From Kappaphycus alvarezii (taxonomy: Eukaryota > Rhodophyta > Florideophyceae > Gigartinales > Solieriaceae): a DNA stretch of 64,000 nt. Under the pieces are notes generated by a model. It made no database searches, was not told the DNA's origin, and saw only the letters and a program-made list of their open reading frames with translations. Where the stretch lies: assembly GCA_002205965.3 (NCBI GenBank), contig NADL03000748.1, forward strand, positions 1,116,001 through 1,180,000. The letters are read 5' to 3'. This document shows positions 12,414 through 22,923 of this stretch, in pieces. Numbering within the stretch: the first letter of the stretch is position 1; every line of letters begins with the position of its first letter. The translations under genes and the position numbers were made by a program.

Positions 12414-13561
12414 ATGTCCGAGTCCGAATTCGAACCGGATGGTACGAGTGGCATCAAAATCCCTCGCTTCCATGGACGTCGAGGAGATGACTATGGGCTG
12501 TGGCGCCTTCGTTTACGAGCAGCATGTCGTGTGAAAGGTGTATGGGGTGTGGTTGAATCCGGGTCAGGATCCTCAACTACAACGGCAACGACCACCACTC
12601 CGATGACGACACTGTACGAAGCACTCGTGACATTGTCAAACGCGAGAAGGCATCCGGTATCATCATATCCGCACTCGGAGATGCCCCGCTACGTGTTGTT
12701 ATCGAAGCCGACGATGATCCGAAACGAATGTTGCAACTGTTGGATGCACGTTATGCCTCCAACCGAACCGTTTCCCGTATCGCTGTGCAGACTCAACTGT
12801 TTCGCATGAGGTATACCGATCAGAACATGTCTTCATATGTCGACAAGTACACCTCGTTGTTTGCACAACTAGAGCAGATGGGCAAGGACGCAGCCATACC
12901 GGAAACGCACAAGGCTTCTATGCTATTGGCGTCCATCGATCCCAAGTGTCCGCTTGAGTCCACTGCTGCTGCTCTCCGTACGAAGGATACCTCCGATCTG
13001 ACATGGGACTATGTCGCAACAACTCTAATCGACGAGTATAATGCTCGAAAGTCCATGTCCAAGTCAACTGGCTCCAGAAAGGGTCGGTCCAGGCCCAGTC
13101 GCAAGAGCAAACGAGGTTCCAACTTGGCCGCGCAAAGTGAGACTCGGCATGATACCTCGGACTCCGAGGACAACTACTCAGACATAGAGACCACGGCACG
13201 CGCATTGGCTGCGGGTCTAAAGTCTGTCAAGTCTGGCCAGAATCCCAATGGGTATCACTGCGATTTCCGTGAGAAGGACGGCCATACTGAGGATAGATGT
13301 TGGCTCAATCCAAACAACCCCAACAACAAGCTGCCTCCGAAGGCCCGACAACTGTTTGCTGCACAAGCTGTAAAACCAGCTGCAAGAGGCACTGGCACAG
13401 CTGGTGAAAATTCGTCTAGTAAGAAATCTAAGCCTGTGTTCGCTGGGGCAATAGTTGAAAGGACGACCATTTCTCCGCCCAGGACCACCGATCATATGCC
13501 GACAGTGGAGCAACTGCACATTGCTTCCACACACTCTCTGCGTTTGTGTCGGGGTCTCTAA
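12414..13561 (+). pseudogene. Copia-D gag with frameshift
   Basis: It starts at ATG 12414 (MSESEFEPDG), followed by the copia Gag N-terminal pattern IPRFHGRRGDDYGLWRLRL. A shift near 12600 moves the frame to the one used from 12728 onward (RMLQLLDARYASN, MRYTDQNMSSYVDKY). A basic segment follows (RKGRSRPSRKSKRG, near 13080), then a zinc knuckle near 13260 (YHCDFREKDGHTEDRCW) in which the second Cys is Arg, an apparent loss. Gag forms the particle and binds RNA. This family is clearly more diverged from the others, so D is a separate lineage. Another shift near 13540 separates it from pol. Confidence 0.8.
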
Positions 13562-15310
13562 AGCCGTGTCAAAGGCGTACTGTCCTACTTGCAGACAAGG
13601 CGGCTGTGCAGGCAGTCCATGCAGGTGAAGTCATTTTACCCTTCGAAAATGCCAACATTCGTCTGAAAGATGTACTGTACATTTCGGGTCTAGGTTACAA
13701 CCTTGTCTCCACTGGTAGGTTATCTGACAACGGGATCGAGTCACACTTTGGTCGCAGAAATGTCCGCCTCGTGCTTGAAGGAGACGAGTTTTTTATTGGT
13801 CATACAACACGTGATCCAGACACCCGAATGTACATGCTGCCTGAGCCGATTGCCCCTGAAGGAACAGAGAAGGCAATGATTATGACTGACTTAGAAACTG
13901 TAGCACTCTGGCATCGCCGCCTTGCTCACATACACCCTAGGGATTTGTCCTATTTGCACAAGGACGTAGATTGAGTACCTAAGCTCCCTGAAATGAACGA
14001 CGTTTGTCGTGCATGTCGCCTCGGTAAGGCTCACAGACTACCGTTCCCAGGTCATTTTGAGCGTGCCACAGAGATTGGTGAAATTGTTCACTCAGACATA
14101 GTTGGAAAGCTCGAGCCCTCGTTCCCTGATCGGCTAAGATACATCTCCACGTTTGTAGATGACCGTTCCAGGTACCTGTTAGCCGGAATGATGCGTCGAC
14201 GCAGCGAATTGCCTGAGGTGTTTGATGGTGTGTCTTCCAAGTTCCGTGAGATTGGAGGAGCTAGCATCCGAAAGATACACTCAGACGGTGCTAAGGAGTA
14301 TATTGCTTTGCAGAATTCCTTGGGAGGAGGAGAGGAGAACAAGTCATTCTCCCCGCCATATACTCCGGAACTGAACGGCATTGCTGAACGTGTCAATCGA
14401 ACTCTGGTGGAAAGTGCATTGTCTATGCTAATTCAAGCTGATATACCGTCATGTCTGTGGCCGTTTGCAATAAAACATGTCATTTACGTACGGAACAGAG
14501 TCCCTCATTCAGGGGTAAATGCAACACCATACTCTCTGTTTACCGGAAAAGACCCGTCACTAAAGAATGTTAAGGTGTTTGGGTGCATGGCATACGTGCT
14601 ACGGCTACCAAAGGGCTCTAAGTTTGAATCCCGGGCCATTGAGGGTGTGTACCTGGAGACTCTGAAGTATGGTGTGTATCGGGTACTTGTGATTGATGAC
14701 GATGACATGCCCCAAATTACCGAGTCCCGTCATGTGACATTTGACGAGTCTAGGTTTCCCGGTGCACCCAGCCTTGATGAGTACATGGATAGTGAGGCGG
14801 AGTCTGACGCCAGCTCGTAAGCTGAGCCTTCGGGATCTGAAAGTGACATCGAAAGTGACACCTCCATTGAACTCTCTGTTGACAAGCATACGGTTGATAA
14901 CGAGAGCGACAGTGACAGCGACAATGACAATGATGACCAGGGGCTACCACCTCTGGAGGAGACAAATGGCAACTCTCACCGCGACGATGAGGACGATGAA
15001 AATGACGATAATTTCGAGGATGCACACGATGAAACTCCTCAGCCTGAGCTTCAAGACGACGTTGATGACGAAAGCCAAACACGTCGCTATCCTTCACGCA
15101 GTCGCCGTAAGCCTCCAGCTTGGTACATGGCAACGTCGGCTCATTCACAGAGCGTTGTCAAGGTCACAACCAGTGACGAACCGACTCTGCGGGAAGCTTT
15201 GAGCTCTACTCCGGAGGAGCAAGCATTATGGCAGTCAGCCATTGATGAAGAACTTCAGGCTTTGGATGACAACGACACTTGGTACAGAGACGACTCTCCA
15301 GGTTCGCAGC
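13546..15310 (+). pseudogene. Copia-D pol, integrase to RT start, with two stops
   Basis: One continuous frame with two in-frame stops (TGA 13972-13974 and TAA 14818-14820). It holds the end of the protease region, GAG-pre-integrase (LWHRRLAHIHPRDL, then CRACRLGKAHR), the integrase core (IVHSDIVGKL, HSDGAKEY, PELNGIAERVNRT) and a long acidic, serine-rich linker (about 14760-15060) in place of the usual GKGGH-type tail. The first RT residues follow (EEQALWQSAIDEELQAL). It stops where the TRIM is inserted at 15311. The rest of RT and RNase H is not found in the window. Confidence 0.85.
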
Positions 15311-15622
15311 TGTTGATCTATATATGTTGTGGTCCGCTCAGTGGCACAAGAGAGCCAGCGCATGTGGCTCATTGGTTAACGTTTTCTACAGGATATGGGC
15401 CTAGTTGACGTTGCCGCTGTGGTCGCGGGTTCGAACCCCGCTGGGTGCACTGAGTTGGGTATTTGTTATGAGCGTTACTGTAATGCTCTGTGTAAGCCCT
15501 GAGCCCTCGACAAGCACCTTGTGGTAGTGCCTCTGAGCGAGGGGGTTGTTGCTCTATATATGTTGTGGTCCGCTCAGTGGCACAAGAGAGCCAGCGCATG
15601 TGGCTCAGTGGTTAACGTTTTC
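15311..15622 (+). mobile_element. TRIM: miniature LTR element with 80-bp LTRs
   Basis: The 5' LTR is 15311-15390 (TGTTGATCTATATATG to TTTTCTACA), the primer site 15391-15404 (GGATATGGGCCTAG, two changes from GGTTATGGGCCCAG), a non-coding internal region of about 130 bp follows, the polypurine tract GAGCGAGGGGG ends at 15545, and the 3' LTR starts at 15547 (TGTTGCTCTATATATG). The 3' LTR is cut by LTR-C after 76 of its 80 bp. The total of about 316 bp and the absence of any gene define a terminal-repeat retrotransposon in miniature, which must borrow the proteins of a full copia element. It is inserted in the D reverse transcriptase. Confidence 0.85.
15356..15452 (+). other. tRNA-like unit inside the TRIM (Pol III A and B boxes)
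   Basis: An A box-like TGGCTCATTGG (15365-15375; TGGCTCAGTGG in the 3' LTR and the second TRIM) lies in the LTR, and a perfect B box GGTTCGAACCC (15428-15438) lies in the internal region. The T arm is a perfect 5-bp stem, GCGGG/CCCGC, around TTCGAAC. A 7-bp acceptor-like stem (CAGCGCA with TGCACTG, one mismatch) closes a 97-nt unit. The span between the boxes is too long for a plain tRNA and contains the primer site, so this is tRNA-derived or tRNA-mimicking, not a functional tRNA gene. Confidence 0.65.
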
Positions 15623-16863
15623 TGCAAAAGAGATAGAATGCATGCGATCCCATGGTTTTTAGTTGCCACCTGGACACGTGTACACTTGCAGCTTGAAAAA
15701 GCGAGTTGCACCCTTCTTCTGTGTGTATACCTATGACCCGTGTAAAATGGGCCAAATCGAAAGTTGCCTGGGACGAAAGCCCATTTTCGGGCAACTCAAA
15801 ATCACGGCGCATTTTGCCATTTTTTCAAACCACTTGGTAATCTGCCCTCTGATTGGCTGCTAGATACGCCTCCATACCACTCATATCGCTCCAAGTGGTG
15901 ATATCTGAGCTGATCATTGTGGAGCATTCTGACACTTGGCATGTTATGGTTGGTTGATGGTTTGTCTCTATTCTAGGCTCAAAGTACTGTACCCAATGTG
16001 TGATACGTGTACTGCCTCCTATGTGGCATACGTGTACTGTCTCCTTTCTGTCGTACGTGTACAGTATTATAGGTGTCGTACGTGTACAAGTAAACAGTGG
16101 TTTCTATATTTATCCTATAGTTGCCTGGACTGGCTGCATACAGTTTACACTATACTCATTATACTGGCTGCCTACAAATCACTCTTGCACAAGTATGCAG
16201 CCAAAGTATGTTGATGCAGCCACGTTGCTTTTACAGTATTGCACGTATAGCACGTAAGGCTTAATTCACGTTGAACGGCCTGCATGAGATTTACGTACTG
16301 TTACGTAACAACGTGAGACAAGCCCGCCAAAAATTGTTTTCTACTTTTATGATATTTAAGTTCCCGCCTTAAGTTCCCGCCTTTGGGTTCTGTTACAGGC
16401 AGAGAGATGACAGTTGCGTTGGCGGTCACGTAAGGCATAATTCACGGCTTGACTGTTTTAGTGTACGTTTACGTAACAGAACATGCATGGCTAGCATGCA
16501 CGTAATGTTACTTACGTTTTGAATATCGGTAATTATGAATTTCCTGCGCATGCAAATCAGGGATTCTGAGGCATCTCGGCTTGGGTAGGCTATAGGATCA
16601 ACAAAGATAGTACTGCAAATGTAGATTTTGCTACTTTCATTTTGCTTTGACAAAGCCGGAGTGAGTACCGGCAAACAGTATATAGTTGTAGTCTAATAGC
16701 TCACCCAAGTAAAGAAGAGGCACGGACTTGCATTTGATTTCAACACCAACCTCACCCTTGCCGTTCTATTTCCTTTCTGTTTCTTTTATCCATCTACACT
16801 CTTTCCCTACTTCCCTTTTCATTCTCTCTCCTCATCCCTCATCATCCCCTGTTCCTTCCATCA
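15623..16863 (+). repeat. LTR-C, 5' LTR
   Basis: About 1241 bp, collinear with the LTR at 27827-29070. The first bases are slightly altered (TGCAAAAGAGATAG for TGTTGAAAAAGGGATAG). It ends TTCCATCA next to a primer site. It contains four TACGTGTAC boxes (about 16000-16095), a direct repeat with two TTCCCGCC motifs (around 16370-16395) and several TTACGTAA palindromes. It sits inside the 3' LTR of the TRIM. Confidence 0.88.
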
Positions 16864-16877
16864 GGTTATGGGCCCAG
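16864..16877 (+). other. Primer binding site, half tRNAiMet (family C)
   Basis: GGTTATGGGCCCAG immediately follows the LTR-C end. The next seven bases, TCCACGC, are the only remaining part of the C leader before family A was inserted. Confidence 0.9.
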
Positions 16878-16884
16878 TCCACGC

Positions 16885-17713
16885 TGTTGGAAGCATACTG
16901 TAATGGTGGAACGGGACATAAAGTAGGACCGCTTTGATACAGTATGCTGGATGCGCACTGTGTTGGAAACCTACTGTAATGTCTGATGTGCACTGGAACT
17001 GGATGTATGGGCACTGTTGATATTGCTTACATTACTGTACCATTACAGTGGGAACATATTCTACTGTACGTTACTACATCCAGTACAGTAACATTCTACT
17101 GTACTCATGACTGTACAGTAGTATTCCAAGATGTGCGTACGTGAATATTACAGTGCACTGCACAGTGCTGTCACTGTCTCGTGGGAATGGTGGAAGCAGT
17201 TTCTGTTACCTCACGTGAGGTGTACAGTACTTCCGGCGGGAAATTACATGGTGGCGTTTGTGATATGTGCTCTCGAGATAATTCGATAAATTATGAATTA
17301 TCGAGAGAGGTCAAGAGGTTACGATATTTACCTTGGCGGGAGATTTCTGTACGAGCGGAAAGTGATATTATTGGTAGATTTTTATTACGTGATGTTTTGT
17401 GCTTTGTTGTAATGTGTACGTACAGATGCACGTACAAATTGTTTACGCGGGGTAAGCTGTGATTGTATGTTATGCTTCCCGCCACTTCTTGATGTTATTA
17501 GGCATTTGATGATTGGTTAGTTTGTAATCTCGGATGTTGAACGAGTTAGCGGTGACTGTGAAAGTGACTTTGGATGAAGCACTATGAAGTAGCATATATA
17601 CTCTGCCTTCGGGCGATTGAAAGTAAACCAGCTAGACTCGGCACCACTTCCAAATCCTTGACCAACATTCCGAATTCTTTCCCAACACTTCCCACAAATC
17701 CATTTGTTTAACA
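16885..17713 (+). repeat. LTR-A, 5' LTR
   Basis: 829 bp from TGTTGGAAGC to TTGTTTAACA. It is rich in TACTGTAC/GTACAGTA motifs (about 17030-17130) and has an inverted GATAATTCGATAAATTAT/ATTATC block near 17277-17300. The second half drives into the leader; a TATATA box is present near 17594. Confidence 0.92.
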
Positions 17714-17727
17714 GGTTATGGGCCCGG
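17714..17727 (+). other. Primer binding site, half tRNAiMet variant (family A)
   Basis: GGTTATGGGCCCGG has one change at position 13 relative to the usual GGTTATGGGCCCAG and abuts the LTR-A end. Confidence 0.88.
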
Positions 17728-17945
17728 ACTCTAATTGCTGCATTTTTTTTTGTTTGGTCTGCTGTTGTCTCCAGCTCTTTTGTTTCTCCTTCTGCGCGTT
17801 GGGCGCTGCGAGCTGTTGATTTCTTTTTGCGCTTTGGGCGCTGTTCGGTTTGAAAGCGATTCTTGTTGTGTGCTTGTGTGTTGCTTTCTCTAGTTGTTGG
17901 TTGCTTGGTATCTTGATTTCAATTCAGTTGGTGCGACCTCCTGGT

Positions 17946-18275
17946 GGTCTTGGCTATCGGTGAATCGCTGCACTACGGCTGAACCCTTTTGGGAACAGTG
18001 CCTTGAGTAACGGGTGTGGAGTGCCATCGTACCATAGAATTCCACTGGGAATAGCGGGTGGTCTTGGCTATCGGTGAATCGCTGCACTACGGCTGAACCC
18101 TTTTGGGAACAGTGCCTTTGAGTAACGAGTGTGGAGTGCCATCGTACCATAGAATTCCACAGGGATTAGCAGGTGGTCTTGGCTATCGGTGAATCGCTGC
18201 ACTACGGCTGAACCCTTTTGGGAACAGTGCCTTGAGTAACGGGTGTGGAGTGCCATCGTACCATAGAATTCCACT
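17946..18275 (+). repeat. Triple tandem repeat in the A leader, 114-115 bp unit
   Basis: Three nearly identical units start at 17946, 18060 and 18175 with GGTCTTGGCTATCGG. Each contains a small hairpin, CCC-TTTT-GGG. A single diverged unit of the same module lies in the family E leader at about 61633-61737, where the hairpin is CTC-TTTT-GAG. It lies between primer site and gag and is non-coding. Confidence 0.9.
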
Positions 18276-18633
18276 AGGTGCAAACTGTGCGACGAACGGT
18301 TGAAGCGGGTAACTCCGTGGACGTGAGCTTGGCGACTTGAACTAACGGCGAACTTGTTGACGTGCTGCTCCCACCGGTCCTCTTGGGCAGATAACGGTGA
18401 CGGTTGTGAAACCAGGTAGTAAGCGAACTTGTTTGCTGGACAGGGTGTCGTAGCGTACTGCACAGTGACTGGGAGCATCCAACTGGCCGCGCAATTTCCT
18501 GCAAGAGACTGGCTTGGCTTTAAGGGTGAACACTCGCCGGTGTTAGTAGCCTCCTTGGGACGTCTCGTAGGGATCATTTGCACCTGCCTGTGGTACTCGC
18601 ACAGGTGGGAGAGGCAGCTGAAACCGCGTCTTA

Positions 18634-18798
18634 CCCGGAGAGTCTAACCGGGGGCCGGGAGTCCGACTCCTAGTGATCCTTCACATAGAGTGTTGGTGCG
18701 CTGCGCTGGACCTTGATTCACGCAAGGGAAGGTTAGTCAATCGCAGAAACCGTGTCTCACCTGGAGAGTCTAACCAGGGGCCCGGAAGTCCGACTTCC
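18634..18798 (+). ncRNA. Leader RNA double hairpins, two copies (family A)
   Basis: Each copy has a stem-loop followed by a near-perfect palindromic hairpin. Copy 1: CCCGG/CCGGG around AGAGTCTAA (18634-18652), then GGAGTC-C-GACTCC (18658-18670). Copy 2: CCTGG/CCAGG around the same loop (18760-18778), then GGAAGTC-C-GACTTCC (18784-18798). Stem bases change in a compensating way. It lies just upstream of gag, where LTR-element RNAs often carry packaging or dimer-forming structures; that role is inference. The same pair is found in family F. Confidence 0.7.
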
Positions 18799-18922
18799 TG
18801 CAGTTTGAGCACTCAAGCTCTGTACACACACTTCTTCTGAGACCATTGAGGTCTGGTATTTGCAACTTGGGTTGCTGTTTTGCCTTGTACTTTCTTTATC
18901 TCTTAATCCTGTTAAGGGAAAG

Positions 18923-21900
18923 ATGGACGGCTCAGGCGTCTTTAAAATTGAAAAACTTAGTGACTCTAACTTCCATACCTGGAAGCAGAAAATCGAATAT
19001 CTCCTGGCATTTCGAGAGCTTGATAATGTGATCACTGAAGCGGCTCCACCTGAAAACGATGAAGGGTACCGCGAATGGCAGAAACGAGATGCCAAAGCGA
19101 GGGCTGTCATCGGTCTGACGCTGAGCGATGAGCACTTGGATCACGTTCGTGAACTGAAGTCTGCTTCTGATATGTGGAAAGCGTTGATGAATGTCTTTCA
19201 GCGCCGTACACTACTCAATAAGCTCAGAGCTCGTCGTAGATTCTATTCTGCAGTTATGATGGAAGGAGAGCGAGCTTTGGCGTATATCAATCGTGTCCGC
19301 CAGCTTGCGTCGGATCTGCGAAACATGGAGGTCACAGTAGCGGATGAGGATATTGCTATGAGCGTGCTGTGTGGATTGCCCGAAAAGTTTGAGCACCTGA
19401 TAGTCGCCATCGACACGGTGACAGATGAAAAATCACTCTCGCTAGATTTTGTGAAAAGCCGCCTTCTTCAAGAAGAACAGCGTCTAGCGGAGAAAACTGG
19501 CGGAGCCTCAAGGTCGGACAGCTCAAATGCTTTGGTGGCAAGAAATAAATCACAGCGACACTGCACCTACTGCAAAAAGCGAGGCCACGAGGAACAATTC
19601 TGCTGGAAGAAGCAGCGAGATGAACGAAATAGGTCAAAAGCCCATGCTTCGGAAAAGTCTGCGGGTCTCGTTGGTAGTGCCTCTTCAACATCGCCCGAAA
19701 GCAGTAACTCAGACGCCGATGATTTCGTGTGTTTGATGGCTCAAGGAGAGAACGCATCCGGTGCCACGGCTGCTATCACCTGGCACATTGATTCTGGGGC
19801 TACTGCTCACATGACTTCGAGCCGGGAACTGTTTGAAACCTTGGAGTCAGTGGACCCATTTGAAGTTTCTATGGGCAATAACTCTACTGTCAAGGCCCAC
19901 GGTAAAGGAATGATCACAGTCCAACTGCTTGTTGAAGGCGTTTCCGTTAAATGCAGGTTATCAAATGTCATGTATGTCCCGGTTAAAGTTCAATCTCATC
20001 TCAGTGTCGGCAATAGAGAATGGCGGACGGAAGATTGAGTTTGAGAATGGTGCATGTCGTATACTCGAAAACGTGCGAGTTATTGCCGAAGGAACACGTC
20101 GCAATGGTCTTTATGAATTAAATACGACTACAAAGGTTCCGACTGATAAACGAGGAATCGCTCTCGCCGTCAAAGACCTCTCGCTTTGGCACGCAAGACT
20201 TGCCCATGTAAACTCGGAAGGAATCAAAAGCATGGCTCGAACTGGAACAGTTCTTGGCATCGAAATAGATCCCAAACAACCCGTAAATGTTTGCGAATCT
20301 TGCATTTATGGAAAAAGTCACCGTGCCACGATTCCTAAGCAGCCTGGACCCAGGGCCTCGCTGGTTCTCGATCTGGTTCACTCGGACGTCCATGGTCCTG
20401 TGCAGACGCCGTCTCTAGGTGGGTCACGGTATTTTGTATCTTTCATTGATGACCACTCACGGTTTTGTGCCGTCTACACAATGAAAGAAAAGTCCGAAAC
20501 GTTCGATTGCTTCAAACGGTTTCATGCTTACGCAGAACGTCATACAGGAAGGAAGTTGAAAAGGATTCATTTCGACAACGGTGGCGAGTATATTAATAAT
20601 GTTTTCAAACGGTACCTGGCAGAACACGGTATAGAATCAATGCCGACAGTTCCGTATAACCCACATCAGAATGGGATCGCAGAACGTTTGAATAGAACTA
20701 TAAACGATTTGGTTCGATCTATGCTTCACTGTAAGAATCTTCCGAATGCGTTCTGGGCAGAAGCAGTTGCAGTGGCAGTGTATGTCCGAAATCGGGTAAC
20801 TACCAGGGCACTAGGGCGAAATGTTACGCCGTTTGAGCTATGGACTAAGCGAAAGCCGCATCTCGGGCATATGCGCGTCTTTGGAGTAAGTGCTGGTTCA
20901 CAATTCCAAAAGCCAATCGGGAAGGAAAACTATCTCCTAGAGCTCGAGAGGCGATCATGATTGGATACGCAAAGGGCTCACAGGGCTACAAATTATGGGA
21001 CGTCTCCTCCAAGAAGGTGGTGATTTCCCGGGATGTGAAGTTTGATGAGATCAGTCAAACTGAACTCAATGCATCTACGGTGCTCAAAGATGTGCCCGGC
21101 GATCCCTCAGACACCGAGGACGAAGTTTCTCACCAAGTGTCTGAAGAATCTTCTGCTGTTGAGGAAGTTGATAATTCGAATCTGAATAATGCACCCTCTA
21201 CTGGAGTGGCAGGGGAATCTGTTTCGGCTACGAATTCGCCTGAATTGGAACCGGTATCCGCAACTCGGAAATCTTCGAGGCACCGTCGTAAGCCTGGAGA
21301 ATGGTGGAAGGCTACTCCAAGTGCTTTATTGTCGGCCTCCTGTCCACATGATCCTCAGTCATACAGAGAGGCCCTGTCCAACGGTGAAAGCGATAAATGG
21401 CAAGAGGCTATGGACAAAGAGTATCGCTCTCTCCTAGAGAACAACACCTGGGAGTTGGTTCCTCGTCCCGCGGATAAAAATGTAGTTTCCTGCAAGTGGG
21501 TTTATGTGACAAAAGACGATCCTCAGCCAGATGGTACAACTAAGAAACGCCACAAAGCTAGGCTTGTTGCTCGTGGTTTCTCCCAAGTTGAAGGAATTGA
21601 CTACAATGAGACCTATGCCCCGGTAGTGAAGTTTACTTCAGTGCGTATTCTGCTGGCTATGGTTACATCTTTGAACTTATTGTTGCATCAGATGGATGTC
21701 GTGACGGCCTTTCTAAATGGAGATCTCGAAGAGTGTGTGTACATGGAGCAACCGGAAGGATTCCGGATCAAGAATAAGGAAAATTACGTTTGTAAGCTCG
21801 GGAAAGCGATCTACGGTCTCAAACAGGCGAGCCGCTGCTGGCACAGAAAAATCGACAAATTCCTGACAGAGCATTTGGGCTTACAGCGGAATCCGTCTGA

Positions 21901-22914
21901 TGATTGCCTGTTCAGCAGCTGCATTGACGGAGCGGTTTTAGTCATTGCGTTGTATGTTGATGACTTGTTGATTGCTTGCAGCAATGTTGCGCGGCTTGAT
22001 GAAGTAAAGAAAGCCCTGAGCTCGTCTTTCCGTATGAAAGACCTGAACGAAGCTCGCCATTGCCTCGGTTTGAGATCTATCGAAATTCCACTGAGGGGAA
22101 GCTTTACTTGTCGCAGGAAAAGTACGCCCGCGCTGTAGCAGTCCGGTTTGGCCTTGGCTCAGCGAAAGGATCACACACGCCAATGGAGACTGGTATCAAC
22201 TTGAGTGTGGAGGGAGAAGTGGCGTCTGAGATCCCGTACCGTGAGGCAATTGGTTGTTTAATGTACTTGATGGTCGGTACACGTCCAGATATTGCATTCG
22301 CTGTTTGCCGCCTAGCTAAGTTTGTTGAGGCACCTACCAATTTGCATTGGCAATGTGTGAAACGACTTTTGAGATATCTGATCTCCACTTCCGGCCACAA
22401 ATTGTGTTTCGATGGAAACGAATCTTTGGATCCAATTGGATACGTGGACTCGGATTATGCAGGTGATGTCACTACACGGAAGTCGACAAGTGGTTATATC
22501 TTTATGATGGCTGGAGCGGCGGTGTCATGGTGCTCCCGTTTGCAGGAAGTTGTGACTTTGTCCTCAACTGAAGCGGAATACGTAAGCCTCAGTACTGGTG
22601 TAAAGGAAGCGGTATGGCTACGGCGATTGGTGGCGAATCTTAAAGTTGGACTTGTGCTTTGCAAAAATCCAATGGTGATATACGCAGATAACCAAGGTTC
22701 GATGCACTTGGCCATGAACGGGAGCAGTAACCGGCGAACGAAACACATCGACGTCCGTTACCACTTCTGTAGACAAGCCATTGAGGAGGCGGAAATAAAA
22801 TTGGAATACTGTCCCACTGAAACAATGGTCGCAGATCTCCTGACGAAAGCCCTCGGTAGAGTGAAGCTAGAATGGCTCATTTCTCGCGTAGGGCTAAGAC
22901 AACTAAGCCAGTGA
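18923..22914 (+). pseudogene. Copia-A gag-pol, nearly complete, three frameshifts
   Basis: I chose ATG 18923 because the Gag start MDGSGVFKIEKL matches the start of family F; an upstream in-frame ATG at 18860 is less likely. Order: Gag (WKQKIEYLLAF, LNKLRARRRFYSAVM); zinc knuckle CTYCKKRGHEEQFC (near 19560); protease WHIDSGATAHMT (near 19785); GAG-pre-integrase LWHARLAHVNSEG; integrase DLVHSDVHGP, HFDNGGEY, HQNGIAERLNRT; RT MDVVTAFLNGDLEE and YVDDLLIACS; RNase H YVDSDYAGD, STEAEYVSL, DNQGSMHLA. It ends at the stop at 22914. Frame changes near 19982, 20888 and 22068 break it. About 1330 codons is normal for a single-frame copia polyprotein. The frameshifts contrast with the near-identical LTRs, so some may be sequence errors. 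Confidence 0.92.
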
Positions 22915-22923
22915 CAGAGGGGG

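Noticed and set aside
14818-15310. Acidic, serine-rich stretch as a separate gene
   Set aside because: It continues the D pol frame after a single TAA and ends in the RT start, so it is the integrase-RT linker.
15356-15452. A genuine tRNA gene
   Set aside because: The A and B boxes are too far apart, the anticodon region is replaced by the primer site, and the unit straddles an LTR boundary; it is called tRNA-like only.
22494-22748. Minus-strand frames inside copia pol regions throughout
   Set aside because: They mirror conserved pol codons on the other strand and carry no domain of their own.
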